DNA of 64,000 bases, from NCBI GenBank assembly GCA_031771865.1, contig JASISA010000023.1:186001-250000 (forward strand), read 5' to 3'. The notes below the pieces were generated by a model. The model searched no databases, was not told where the DNA came from, and was given only the letters and a program-made list of their open reading frames with translations. Positions within the stretch are counted from its first letter, which is position 1. Every line of letters starts with the position of its first letter. A program made the translations under genes and the position numbers. This DNA comes from Nothophaeocryptopus gaeumannii. Its lineage: Eukaryota > Ascomycota > Dothideomycetes > Mycosphaerellales > Mycosphaerellaceae. Shown one piece after another: positions 32,591 to 42,691 of this stretch.

Positions 32591-33312
32591 CTGGATTCGA
32601 TGGCGTGTGCTTGGTTTGTCGCCGTTGTGCGAAGATGCGCTGTAATGGTGGTCTTTGGTTTTGATTGTCCTGAAGTTGCCGGAATCGCAGGTCACAGTTC
32701 AAGATGTTTGAGGTGGCAGGCGAAGACAGGGATTAGGTGCACGGATTACTGCGGCTAAATGCGTCCAAATCGAGGTCGCGACCAGTCCCGTTAAAGCATA
32801 TCACATTGACTCTAGCGAATGCAAATGACCGAAGCTAATAAGTCCTGTGGTGAATGCAGTCACACAGTGCTTGATACTCGATCTATATCATGAGGTGCAT
32901 ACTCGGTTCAAGAAGAGAACGATATGTATCAGCCTGAGGCACCAACGCTGGGGGTTCACCGAGAAACGGTCAACTTACTTACTGCATCAAACACGGATGA
33001 CTTGAGCAAACAATCTCGGTGGTGACTGCAGTAACTATGCGCTCGAAGTCGAGTCTGAGACACAAGGGCCATACTGGATTCAAGTAGACCTTCATCTGCG
33101 CCAAACGCATTGGTCTTGGCATCGCCTTTCGAGGTTTGCAAGGCGTTCGAGGTTCGAGAATCGCGTGCTTGGAGTTGAGGGTTCTCACTTCGCCAGGTCG
33201 TCTTGGAGTCTGGATGAGGAGACCATGCGAGTACAAGCTCAACAGGCGACGCATACCTTTCATTGAACTACCTGTCCAACCTCAGCTATCGGTCTATACA
33301 CCATTGTCGAAC
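32591..33312. other. Intergenic
   Basis: 722 bp upstream of med5 and downstream of the adenylate-forming reductase. No supported gene. Confidence 0.4.
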
Positions 33313-36300
33313 TCAAACATTCTCCTGGATCCACTTCCACAGTTTGAGCGCATATGCCTCATCCACAGGTTTGAGCTTTTGCAGTGCGGGCATACCCTGG
33401 AGCGAAGCCTTCACCTCATAGGCTTCATGATCTCGCTGATCGTCTTTAACAGCTTCCTCGCCTTTACCAGCTCCCTCCCCTTTGCCGGCCTCGACTTCAC
33501 CGCCGTATGCCGCTTTCCAAAACTCAAGCAGCTTGAGAGATGGATGCTCGGAGTGATCCTTGTTCTTGGAGCGAGAGAGCTCTTGAAGCTTAGACAGCCA
33601 CTCAGCCGGCTCGACAACATCAAAGCTGGCCCCTTTCTCCAGCCAGTTGAGAAGCATGCTCCAAGTGGTAATGCGATCCTGGCTCAGCAAATGGAAGACT
33701 CGCACTTTGCTGGCATCAGGCGCCGCTGACTCTGTCCTGGAAGCATCATCCAGTAACTCCAAGAAAGCTCTCGCAGCCAGATCGACTGGTACCCATCCAA
33801 CACTCTCACCCGGCAGATCTGGTAGGCAGCCGGTGACCTTCGCGCTAATCAGCATGAGGGGATAGGCTTCGCTCTTGTTCCAGATGCCATTGGTGGTATC
33901 GCCACTCAACTGACCGACTCGAACAATGCTAATGGCGCCTTCCAGCTCAGGATTCGTCTTGACTGTTGTCGAGCAGATGTTTTCCGCAACCCATTTCGAG
34001 CGTGAGTAGCCGATATCGCCGCTACACTTGGAGTCTTCAACAATCGTCTCAGGGATCTCTGAGCCCGGATGTACTTTCTGATACGAAGCGACCGATGCTG
34101 TACTTGAGCAGAAGACAAGTCGCGATGCTTTGCCATTCACAGAATGTTTAGCATGCTGTAGCGACAAATTCAAAAGCCATTGCAGACCAGCGAAGTGCTG
34201 CTTGAAGCCCGTGACGGGCAGCGTGAAATCCACAGCCCACGCCAAATGGTAGATGATGTCCACGTCCTGAACAAGACGAGAGTACAGCTCAATCGAAAGG
34301 CCCAGGTGTGGCTCAGACAATGAGTAGAGATGAATGCTGACTTTGTCGTCAAAGTCCGAAGGGATCTGTATCTGCTTGGAGACCAAGGCTTTTCGGATCC
34401 TTGCGCTCGCCGCTTCCTGAGTTGCACCTCTCACAAGGAGATGAATGTGTCGCACCTCCGTCGAGTCGAACAGCTGTGCGAGGAGATGACTACCCAACGA
34501 TCCCGTGGGCCCGGTCAGTAGTACAGTCTTGCCATGCATGTTGGGACTACGAGGCGGGGTCGGAGGGAGGCTCTCAGAATTCAAGGTACTCTCATCATCG
34601 ACGCGGCTATACTTGTCCACAAACTCCTTCATTCGATGCACCTGCGTCTCCGCATCTGAGCCAGCTGTCTCTCGTCCATGGCGAAGGTCAATCGTCATTT
34701 GGCTGATCCTCTCAACAGAGCCGCAGTCCTGTACGACAGTGAAAGGAAGCGCAGGAGAGTCCTTCGGTAACAGTTTTGAGACTGCATGTCGGATCTGCAC
34801 ACAGGCTGCTGAGTCCACTCCAAAGGCAAAGAGGTCTGTATCGGGTGCTAGTTTGGCTGACGTCTTCGAAGTATTGGTGACAGACGACACCAGGTCCAGG
34901 ATGTATTTCTCCAGCTCTGCATCCGGGACATCGTCGCCACTGGCTGATTGCCCCTTATACGCGCTTTCAATGTCTGCCGCATAACGCTCATCCGCTTTCC
35001 TGCGCAGGACTGTGCCTTTACTGCTCTTCTCGAGCGGCTCTTCGTGATGAGGCATCGGGATCAGCATGGTTCGCGGTACCCTGGTGTGACTCTGACCCTC
35101 TTGGTTGAGCTTCTCAACTCCAGGCCAGACTTCGCTGACAAACTCGTCACTTGACGTGTCCTTGGCCTCATGAGATCGAAACAGCAAGACACCAGGATAA
35201 GGCTTGCCCGCTCCAAAAATCAAAGCATCCTTCAGCAATGAAGATCCAGCGGCGATGGCATCTTCAAGTGGCGCGGGGTCGAACTTCTTTCCCGTGATCA
35301 ATGTCAATTGTGCGTCAGCTCTTGAATCGTACCTCCAGGCATGCGGTATGCTCGGATGTGGTTTGAAGAGGTCGCCAGTCGCAAAGGAGCCATCTTCTCG
35401 ATTCGTCTTCGACATATGTGGCCAGCCTTTGAGGACCACGAGCTCAGACAGACCTCCATCACGTTCCTCAAATCGGAACCATTGGGCTCCTCGATCAGCT
35501 CGTAGATAGTCCCATGCTTGATCTTTATCGTAGTCGCGATCAGAGGACATGAGAAAACCACATTCAGCACTTCCATAACGGGACGCGAGGTGAACACCAT
35601 CTTGCACCAGCCTGTTTCCGACTTCTTGTGGTAGAGCAGCACCTCCCACTGCTACGATGTCCATCTGTCGAAGATGCTGTAGACTCTTATCCTCCGCAGC
35701 CATCATCTCAAGCACGTAGGGTACTGAGGAGAAGTATTTGACCGGCGGCGCTTTGGCTTCAGAAGCAATGTCCAAGCATTTGTTGATGTTCGAAGCCGTG
35801 ATTGGAACTTTTCCGCCTGGAAACAGCCAGATCAATGAATTGCTCGTCCACGCTCGAAATAAGTCGGCGATTCCTCCATGAAAGAGCGGCGTTGGCGTGA
35901 ACGTAGCTCGCTGAGAGCCGTCGAAATGAGCGTATGATCCCACACCAGCATGATTCGTTTGCGGTATAGGCTTCGGGGAGTTTGACGAGGTGCCAGATGT
36001 ATGGTGCAGGTAAGCGACATCGTTCTCGCCTATGTCTGCGGCCAGCTGGGGTTTGACACTTGACCGCAACAAGTCGAAAGGATGAGATCCATCGGCGAAC
36101 GGGAGGAGATGCATGTGGAGTTGGCTCTCGCCATTCTTAGCCTCTTCAGCTGCACTCTTGGCCAGGTCTTTGTAAGTATTACTATAGAAGACATGGCTAA
36201 CGTCTGACTTCTTGCATAACTCCACTATAGCATTTGGCGAGACTTGTGGTGCCACGAGGAGAACAGCATGCCCAAGCCTTATCAAGCCCAGCCATGTGAA

Positions 36301-36591
36301 CAGGAACTCTGCTGCACTTGGACATAGCAATGCTACCGTCTGTCGGCCAGGCAATTTGAAGTCGTTCAAGATCTTCTCGGCTGTTGCAGAAGTGCCGCAC
36401 AAGACCTCCGCGAATGTCACCAGTCGGTAGTCCCATGCAGAGGATTGATCTGCGGCAGGCGCGTAGAATCCGACCGCCGGCAGGTCAGAGTAGTCTTTAC
36501 CATTGCGATGTAGAAGGTCGTTGATGGTCAAGTTGTCTGGCGTCCCGTATTCGGCAGCCTGTCCGAGCGTGCATGTGAAGAAGTTTGTCAT
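33313..36591 (-). CDS. NRPS-like adenylate-forming reductase (A-T-R three-domain enzyme)
   Basis: Single exon, 1092 residues, start ATG at 36591. Domain order: adenylation (about 20-540), carrier (about 555-640), thioester reductase (about 685-1080). Visible: A-domain phosphate loop YLHHTSGTSSNSPKP (194-208), SRYGSAECG (338-345), FATGDLF (403-409), WRYDSRADAQL (419-429), the A10 lysine region SSKGTVLRR (523-531); carrier serine in FGVDSAACVQI (Ser594); reductase NAD(P) motif GPTGSLG (694-700) and YSRSK (862-866). Such enzymes activate a carboxylic acid as AMP ester, load it on the phosphopantetheine arm and release it as aldehyde (or alcohol). Fungal homologues make aryl aldehydes or reduce amino/aryl acids; the substrate here is not readable. 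No condensation domain is present and the neighbours give no obvious secondary-metabolite cluster. Confidence 0.9.
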   Translation of the reverse strand: MTNFFTCTLGQAAEYGTPDNLTINDLLHRNGKDYSDLPAVGFYAPAADQSSAWDYRLVTFAEVLCGTSATAEKILNDFKLPGRQTVALLCPSAAEFLFTWLGLIRLGHAVLLVAPQVSPNAIVELCKKSDVSHVFYSNTYKDLAKSAAEEAKNGESQLHMHLLPFADGSHPFDLLRSSVKPQLAADIGENDVAYLHHTSGTSSNSPKPIPQTNHAGVGSYAHFDGSQRATFTPTPLFHGGIADLFRAWTSNSLIWLFPGGKVPITASNINKCLDIASEAKAPPVKYFSSVPYVLEMMAAEDKSLQHLRQMDIVAVGGAALPQEVGNRLVQDGVHLASRYGSAECGFLMSSDRDYDKDQAWDYLRADRGAQWFRFEERDGGLSELVVLKGWPHMSKTNREDGSFATGDLFKPHPSIPHAWRYDSRADAQLTLITGKKFDPAPLEDAIAAGSSLLKDALIFGAGKPYPGVLLFRSHEAKDTSSDEFVSEVWPGVEKLNQEGQSHTRVPRTMLIPMPHHEEPLEKSSKGTVLRRKADERYAADIESAYKGQSASGDDVPDAELEKYILDLVSSVTNTSKTSAKLAPDTDLFAFGVDSAACVQIRHAVSKLLPKDSPALPFTVVQDCGSVERISQMTIDLRHGRETAGSDAETQVHRMKEFVDKYSRVDDESTLNSESLPPTPPRSPNMHGKTVLLTGPTGSLGSHLLAQLFDSTEVRHIHLLVRGATQEAASARIRKALVSKQIQIPSDFDDKVSIHLYSLSEPHLGLSIELYSRLVQDVDIIYHLAWAVDFTLPVTGFKQHFAGLQWLLNLSLQHAKHSVNGKASRLVFCSSTASVASYQKVHPGSEIPETIVEDSKCSGDIGYSRSKWVAENICSTTVKTNPELEGAISIVRVGQLSGDTTNGIWNKSEAYPLMLISAKVTGCLPDLPGESVGWVPVDLAARAFLELLDDASRTESAAPDASKVRVFHLLSQDRITTWSMLLNWLEKGASFDVVEPAEWLSKLQELSRSKNKDHSEHPSLKLLEFWKAAYGGEVEAGKGEGAGKGEEAVKDDQRDHEAYEVKASLQGMPALQKLKPVDEAYALKLWKWIQENV

Positions 36592-37393
36592 GATTAGAGA
36601 AACGCAGCCAACAGCTACCCGTCGTGAGTACCTACGAAAGAGACATAGTGGTCCCGGAGATTAGTTGTATTGGCGCCGCTAGACACGACGAGTTGTAAAG
36701 CGTCATAGATTATTGCCTTTGGAACAGTGAAGCCGATGCGGGATCGGATCCCAGCTCCACCCCCACTACATCGTCACAGTGATCGCGCCATGCTGTACCA
36801 ACATCTTTTGGGCGGTGCAGCGTTCATCGTCGTGCGTGCGTATCTTACGCAAAGCCATATCTGTAAAAGGAAAGCAGCTTTGAGGTTCGAATATGCCAAT
36901 AACGGATCCGAGCTGCCATGGTCGAAGGAAGTCACTCTGCCTCCGTTTGCAGCTTGCTCGACCAAAGTTCGTTCCGGTGCCAGCATGCAGACCTAAGGAG
37001 AAAAGCTCAGTATACCCTACTCGATGCACTGAAAAATTCTGCATTGCGAAACTGTCTCGACCCTCTCCAAATCAAACTCAAGCAAATGATTCTGCTCTCA
37101 ATTTCGGGAAGATGCGTTTGGGCAACTTCTACTGGTCGCCAGCAAGTTTTGTTGCCGTGTAGTCTAAGATGGCCCGTAGTAGGGGTGGTTGAAGTTCCTT
37201 CGCCTTTCCAAAGGCCAGCAGATAGAAGCGAAGGTGGTCAAGCGGCCGCTCTACTTCCTCGACAAAGGAAGCCCTGGACGTGTGGTCGATGGCCGCTGCT
37301 CGTCAATATTACTGATGAAAAGCGCTATTCGCACTGCGTGATGAAATATTGCACCTGCGGTAGGGGCTGAGGGCTGGATCATGTACCAGCAGC
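36592..37393. other. Intergenic
   Basis: 802 bp, upstream of the adenylate-forming reductase. No supported gene or RNA seen. Confidence 0.4.
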
Positions 37394-38161
37394 CTACTCG
37401 ATCTTCACCGTACACGCCTGCTTGTGGAACTTCCATTCCTTGCGTTGGCAGGCTCGGCTGCAATAGTGCCGCCATCGACACTTGGCACAAGCATTCAATC
37501 GACCGTTCTCACCGTTACCCGTCGTGGAGGAGCAGACACCGCACACTGGCCTCACGTCTGGATGTCTCGCCAGCACGGGAGACTTGACCTTGGCCCATGA
37601 CTTGTCCCTGTCGGAGATCTGGAGACGCTGATACTGCTGAAAGAATGCATGGAATGCGTCGTTGGTCATGACATTGGCCAGGTTTTGCTTCACCTTGTCT
37701 TTTTGAGATCCTGCCGGAAGTCCCAGCGTCCGCTCCATCTGGCTCAAGAACAGGTCGTTGATGTAGGTAGTCAAGACGTAGAAGATTTTGTCTCCAGTGT
37801 CAAGATCAAAACTGCTGCCGTCTGCGAGTGCAACCAGAACACTGCCGCGGATGGGAGAGGTACTGTATTGTCCGAAGCCATCCGCGTTCGGGTCGGTCTC
37901 TGTAAAGAGAGACTGCGCTGGGTAGTTGAACGCGGTGGGGTTGTTGCCTTTGCCATAGCCTTTGATCTTGAGTGGGACACCAAGCTGCGTTGAGAGCGCA
38001 GACTCCCACCATTGGGAGGCCGGGTCTGTGGCTAAATACTTCGGTATCTCTGCGAAGTTGACGTCCACGTCCTAGCCCTGTTGCATCTCCTGTGTGTTTT
38101 GAGGCGGACCAGCTCCGTTCAGTGGCTCGACGAGGAGGACATTGATCTTTTCAGTGGACAT
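37394..38161 (-). pseudogene. MYND zinc-finger protein gene with an in-frame TAG
   Basis: From the ATG at 38161 the minus strand reads MSTEKINVLLVEPLNGAG and reaches TAG at 38072-38074. The same frame then continues open to 37394 with DVDVNFAEIPKYL..., giving about 255 codons in all. The C-terminus is a clear MYND-type zinc finger (CGVCSSTTGNGENGRLNACAKCRWRHYCSRACQRKEWKFHKQAC), a protein-binding module. The middle (DPASQWWESALS, YGKGNNPTAFNYPAQSLF) looks folded. No in-frame ATG follows the TAG for a long stretch, and the only way to splice around it uses a poor GTCCTC donor ending at GGCTAG. So the gene is either nonfunctional through a CAG-to-TAG change, spliced unconventionally, or read through. 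The call of pseudogene is therefore provisional. Confidence 0.6.
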
Positions 38162-39238
38162 CGTGGAGGCTGTCGAAGGCGCAATGGTCAGTACGGAGAG
38201 CTCTCCGAGGGTGTGTAAGTAGTGTGATGACTTGAAGCGTTTGTACATCTGCAACGACTTCTGCAGCACGCGTCTTGACGCGCGTTAAGGGATGTCATCT
38301 CCGAGCTTCCCCGAATGCCGAATGATCCCCAGTCTGCACCACCTCGCTCGTCCGGCACTACCACGTCCTCAACACACATGCATGTTGCTGCAAGCTTATA
38401 TCAACCTGGCTCAGGGTGCCGAAATGTGAGTCCTGTACATGCCTCGAGCAGATTCGAAGAAGGTGTGCGGAACTCCTGTCGATGCCCGACCCGGTCATCA
38501 GCAAGCGAAACCGTCTGCACGCGCCAAGCTCAATACCGTTGCTTCCAGGTCAAGCTTTTCCAAAGAGGTAATGCCAGTACATCAGATGGTTTGGATGAGA
38601 CAGCGGACAAGACAGAGCGTCTCTTCTATTTTCAAGTGCAACACATTGTCTATCCTTATTAAGTAAATACTCGACCATGCGCCTTCACCTCCCCTTCCTT
38701 GCCGTTCTCAATGTACACGCCTCACCAGCTAATCTTCTCAACCCGGGAACCAAACTAATTCCGGTACCTCTGCAGATCTAGCAGCCTCTTCAGATCTGAA
38801 CCAGTCTTCCGAACAAGATGTCTCGCTGTCGTCATCAAATAAGCACGCCGAATGCCTTTTCAGCACTATACAAAGCTGCTGTCAGCGCTGAAGAGCCTGT
38901 CTGTACCGCGGCCTCGTATGTGACAAGTTCCACATCTGTGTTGAAGGCTGCTTCTCTTCGACATTGAGTACGTCTCAATTTCCCGGACACGATAGTAAGA
39001 GTATAGACCGTAGTGTAACTGATGAGAGTCGACAGACCTCCTGCCTTTTGGAGTTGCAATGCTCGCTTTGCTCGGAGAGGCACACTCAGGCTGTTGGAAG
39101 CATTTCAATACTGGCGAGAAGCGGCGACGAGCTCCGTCAACGTCCCTTGGAACGAAACCGGATTCCCCGATCCTTGTCTCTGTTACTGATTGGGAACTTT
39201 CTGAATAGGTCGAGAGATCCCAATAAGGCGGAATCAAA
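38162..39238. other. Intergenic
   Basis: About 1.1 kb with no supported gene; scattered short open frames only. Confidence 0.4.
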
Positions 39239-39562
39239 TTAGATTTCTCGATGCTTGTTCTTTGTTACTGATCGTGAATCCTTTCGACCGAGGGCAGGTA
39301 ACAAGGCTCGTGGCCCGTAGACAGACACACCATTCTCCTTGTCCTTCTTGACCTTCTTCGGTGGCTTTCGCGGCTTCGCCGCGGCCACAGGCGGGCTATC
39401 TTCTGGTGCATACATTGAATGCGCCGACCTAACGAAAGCGACAAGAGCCTGGTCGCCGTCGGAGATCGAGGATGTGGAAGGGTGGAATGAAGCGGTGGTG
39501 GTGGTGGCGGGCTCGGCGGGAAACTCGGAGAATCTCATTTCGGGAGCAGGAGTGGATGTCAT
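39239..39562 (-). CDS. Small hypothetical protein
   Basis: Open frame of 107 residues, ATG at 39562. It is Ser/Thr/Pro/Ala-rich with a Lys-rich stretch (KPRKPPKKVKKDKENG) and a basic end (LPALGRKDSRSVTKNKHREI). No domain recognised. It is divergent from the broken RING gene that starts about 40 bp away, so it could instead be part of that gene's promoter region. Support is only the open frame and balanced codon use. Confidence 0.3.
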   Translation of the reverse strand: MTSTPAPEMRFSEFPAEPATTTTASFHPSTSSISDGDQALVAFVRSAHSMYAPEDSPPVAAAKPRKPPKKVKKDKENGVSVYGPRALLPALGRKDSRSVTKNKHREI

Positions 39563-39598
39563 GGGCCTCTATACGGGCAGAAGAGAGATGGGGTTTCT

Positions 39599-40374
39599 AT
39601 GCTGATGCTCTTTACAGATCCGATTCCCGGCGCTGAAGCACTCGTTGGTACAGATGCTGCAGAAGACGAAGAGGCAACACCTTCAGCGAACAATCACCAG
39701 AGTGTATCACAAGTCACAGCTCCCTACTCTGAGACTACTCCTGCAATTGACACAGTGGAGCCGTCCGCCAACGTACACAATCCCCATCAAGTTCGGATGG
39801 TCGTCGAGCTTATTGGCTCAAGGTCTCCTCCCATGCCCTGTTTCACAGGCCAAGCCCTCCACGACTTCGACAGCGACTCCGATGCTGAGGATCCCATGCC
39901 TGAACTCGTCCATCTCCGGTTACGGGCGCTACCTTCGCCAGAAACCTGGTCAGCAACGTTCGCGAGAGATTTGATTGCCCGATCTGTTGCGAGAGCTGCG
40001 ACCAAGGACACAAAACAGAATGTGGACATGTCTTCTGCGTTCCCAGTCTCCAGACCTAGGTTCAGGCTCCACGTCCTCAGACAGGCCACAAGTGTCCCTC
40101 TTGCCGCGCCACGCTCTTTACTCCAGAAGACGCACACGATATCCCCAGTGGCCCTACGCTGAACGAAACTTTTGGACTCGAAGCCATCAGACCCGCTCAT
40201 ACTCCTGGTCTGTCCACCACAGGACCTGGCAAATACATCATGCGGGCCATCGAGGACCGGCCATCACACGTCTACACCGGCCATACAACAAGCCCTGAAG
40301 ATCGAAGGCGCAGGTTTCTAAACGGCGCTCGCAATCACGGCTCTCGTCACTACGAGCATCGTCAATTGCGATAG
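39599..40374 (+). pseudogene. RING-finger gene, broken (nonsense and frameshift)
   Basis: The first 360 bp or so read in one frame as an acidic low-complexity region (EDPMPELVHLRLRALPSPETWSATFAR). Near 39965 the coding look shifts to another frame with RFDCPICCESCDQGHKTECGHVFCVPSLQT, then TAG at 40057-40059, then in the same frame VQAPRPQTGHKCPSCRATLFTPED and on to a stop at 40372-40374. The order C-x2-C, C-x-H-x2-C, C-x2-C is a RING. The usual RING reads CxxCLxxW at this place, so the TAG most likely replaces Trp (TGG to TAG), and a Ser stands where a zinc Cys is expected. Both changes argue against function. RING proteins are usually ubiquitin ligases; this copy is probably dead. Confidence 0.6.
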
Positions 40375-41035
40375 CTAAAAGTAGCATATGGCTGAGCACG
40401 TCTTTCTTCAAACTTGGTCCACCAGCCATCGTCTTTGATGGACACTGTTCAATGGTTGGGAGACGCAGGATCGACAATGGCTTGAATGGTGAGGCTTCGA
40501 AGAGACAAGACGAATTGAAGAACGAGATATGTTGAAGGACGAGATGATTTGAGGAACGGCATAAATTGGATGCTCATGTTGCAAGGCGAGAAGGTTCACG
40601 AATGCTACTGGAGTCCTGATCCAGGGCTTCGATAACAATGACATTTTGTACTATCACCAACGAAACGACACTTGTAGGAATTGAGTAGCATGGGAGCATT
40701 GAATACAAGGAAGATGTCACGGTCTACGCACGATTCCGATCAACACAAGTGTAATGAATGACTCGAGCCATTTCGCTCAGCCTCGTCACGAGAAGATCCT
40801 CAACCATCAAAGTTTCGTTCAGAAAAGCCAAACTCAAGCCTTCCTTGCGATTTCTAACCCATCTGTTCTATCAAATCAGCACATTACGGGCGACCCACGC
40901 GTTGGAGCAATGATCTCTGCCATCCCAACAAAGCCCCAGCTGCCATTTACGTTCAAATGAGGGGTATTATACAATTAGATACCACCCCACATCATCCAGT
41001 TCTCACATCCATTGATGTGCACAGCACATCAGAAA
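40375..41035. other. Intergenic
   Basis: No supported gene between the broken RING gene and the tRNA-like locus. Confidence 0.4.
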
Positions 41036-41234
41036 TCCTCAATGGTCTAGTGGTTATGGTACGATACATCACAAACTACGGCAGTGATCACCCTCTAACG
41101 AGCAAATCAGATTTCCGCTTGTCAAAAAATTCGCAAGAATTAACAAGCGCGGGAGACCAGTAAGAGAAATCAACGCTCTCAAACATCCGCAACCCACTAA
41201 CATCGTGATAGGGGTTCGATTCCCTGTTGGGGAG
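41036..41234 (+). pseudogene. tRNA-Asp-like gene split by ~129 nt at the canonical tRNA intron position
   Basis: 5' part 41036-41071 and 3' part from about 41201 to 41234. The acceptor stem pairs TCCTCAA (41036-41042) with TTGGGGA (41227-41233), with G at the discriminator position. The anticodon stem pairs ACGAT (41061-41065) with ATCGT (41202-41206), five perfect pairs. The loop reads ACATCAC with anticodon-like ATC; its last four bases equal those of the tRNA-Asp loop. The T loop TTCGATT is intact. A-box-like (TGGTCTAGTGG) and B-box (GGTTCGATTCC) promoter elements are present. The ~129-nt insert sits between positions 37 and 38, where eukaryotic tRNA introns lie. The D stem pairs poorly, U33 is missing and one T-stem pair is mismatched, so it is probably a decayed tRNA gene or a tRNA-derived element. 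Confidence 0.5.
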
Positions 41235-42130
41235 CATTCATCGTTCAAGCGATCAAACATTCTTTTGACATCTTGATGGAGTGATGTACACTTTTGGCGG
41301 GGAAGTGTTGGGTTAAGTATGATTCTTTTTGTGCTGGGCCGGAAGGATGCGGATGAGGTTAGGTGAAGATTTGAAGTTGCCTTAGCAATTAAGCTGTGTG
41401 AGACGACAGGGATAGACCGGGGCTCCACTGCAGAACTTTCTTTTTTGCTGAATGGCAGGTATACAACCTCTCTGGATTTGATTGTTACTTGCAACGATTT
41501 CAATTTCGTCATTTTCCTCCGCGTACTTCCAAGCCTTGTTCTTTAAATGGCTTCGCTCAAAAAGGATGTACGATCGTTTGGAAACCAATACAACAGAAAC
41601 GTTCATATCTTCAAAGCACGACGGTCAAAGAAGCAGAAAGTGTATGTTGCCAATAATCCATTCATCTGCTGAAAAGCATTCCCTCTTCCCTATCAATGCC
41701 CTTTAAATCTCTTCATGAACAGCTTCGATCTCTCCTCGCCCGCTTCCCAATCTCCCACTTTCTCCTACTCCGAGTATTCCTTCTTCCTAGCTCATGCTTT
41801 CAGTCCAGGAGCTGGGGAAAGCCAAATTGATCCGGGAGACTGTGATCGGAAAGAGACTTTACAGCGAGATCATATCCGGCTCAGCCTGTGACTTCCAATT
41901 GTGAGAACGGTGACGCTAGAGATTAGGAACATGAGAGAGCGTAGTATTGTATTGGGGATGAGCTATACAGCTGGGGATTGTGAATGAATGCCCAGGAGAC
42001 ATCGTTCGTTTGGAGAGGCTTCGATAACTTCCGAGTTGGGTTTCTCGCGGGCAATTCGTCTCATCTTCTCAGAGAGACTTACTGCTTCTTCTTCATCAAA
42101 GGGGATTTATAGCATTCGAATTGGTCGGAC
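41235..42130. other. Intergenic
   Basis: No gene recognised. The last 130 bp (from about 42000) may contain a third, weaker copy of the repeat that follows. Confidence 0.4.
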
Positions 42131-42306
42131 GCTGCTGCTGCGAAAGACCTCTCGTTTGGAGCAGTATTGAGACCGTCAGGAACAAGATCAGGCTTGGAGG
42201 ATAGCGTTTGCTTGGTTCTGCCGCTGCGAAAGGTTCTGCTTTTGGAGCGATATGTAGACCGCAAGAGGCAAGGCGGGTCGGAGAAAGGGCTTGGGTTGGG
42301 TTTGCC
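42131..42306 (+). repeat. Two-copy degenerate tandem repeat, unit ~88 bp
   Basis: Units of about 88 bp (42131-42218 and 42219-42306). Each starts GCYGCTGCGAAAGRYYTCT and continues with TTTGGAGC, then TAT and GAGACCG or TAGACCG. A weaker partial copy with GTTCGTTTGGAGAGGCTTCG may lie near 42008. Translation in one minus-strand frame repeats an AP...FAAA pattern, but there is no supported gene. Confidence 0.5.
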
Positions 42307-42390
42307 GTTGCCTGTGAAAAATTTGCTTCAGTAAGCTGTTGATTACAGCTTAATGGGGGAAAGCTGTTGCGAAGCTGGTGAAGCTTCATT

Positions 42391-42622
42391 CAGCGATTCT
42401 GAATGTATGGGAAGAAGGGGGACAGCAGGGGGAAAGAAGGAGGAAAGACGCGGTTTTGAGGTCAATGAGCTCCATTCAACGACTCTGCGTAGTGGAAAAA
42501 GAGAGGGGAAGGGGGAAGAGGAAATATGAGGTCGGGAATCTCTACCCAGCGATTATGTGTCCTGGAAAAGACGGGGAAGACGGGGGAAGACGAGGGAGAT
42601 GGGAAAAGAGGTCAGTGTTCGG
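42391..42622 (+). repeat. Three-copy degenerate G/A-rich tandem repeat, unit ~70-86 bp
   Basis: Units begin at 42391 (CAGCGATTCTGAATG), 42477 (CAACGACTCTGCGTAG) and 42547 (CAGCGATTATGTGTCC). Each is followed by a purine-rich run (GGAAGAAGGGGG-like) and a GAGGTC element. Preceding words also recur (CTTCATT, CTCCATT, CTCTACC). It ends next to the 3' end of the aldo-keto reductase gene. Confidence 0.6.
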
Positions 42623-42691
42623 CATGCCGAACATGCGATTTGAGAATGAACGACTTCATCTTCGATGCATCGCAGCGAGAACAGCATCTGC

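Noticed and set aside
36592..37393. Possible transposon or retroelement in the intergenic region
   Set aside because: No terminal repeats, target-site duplications or transposase/RT motifs visible.
38866..39237. 123-residue minus-strand open frame
   Set aside because: No domain and poor start; intergenic by default.
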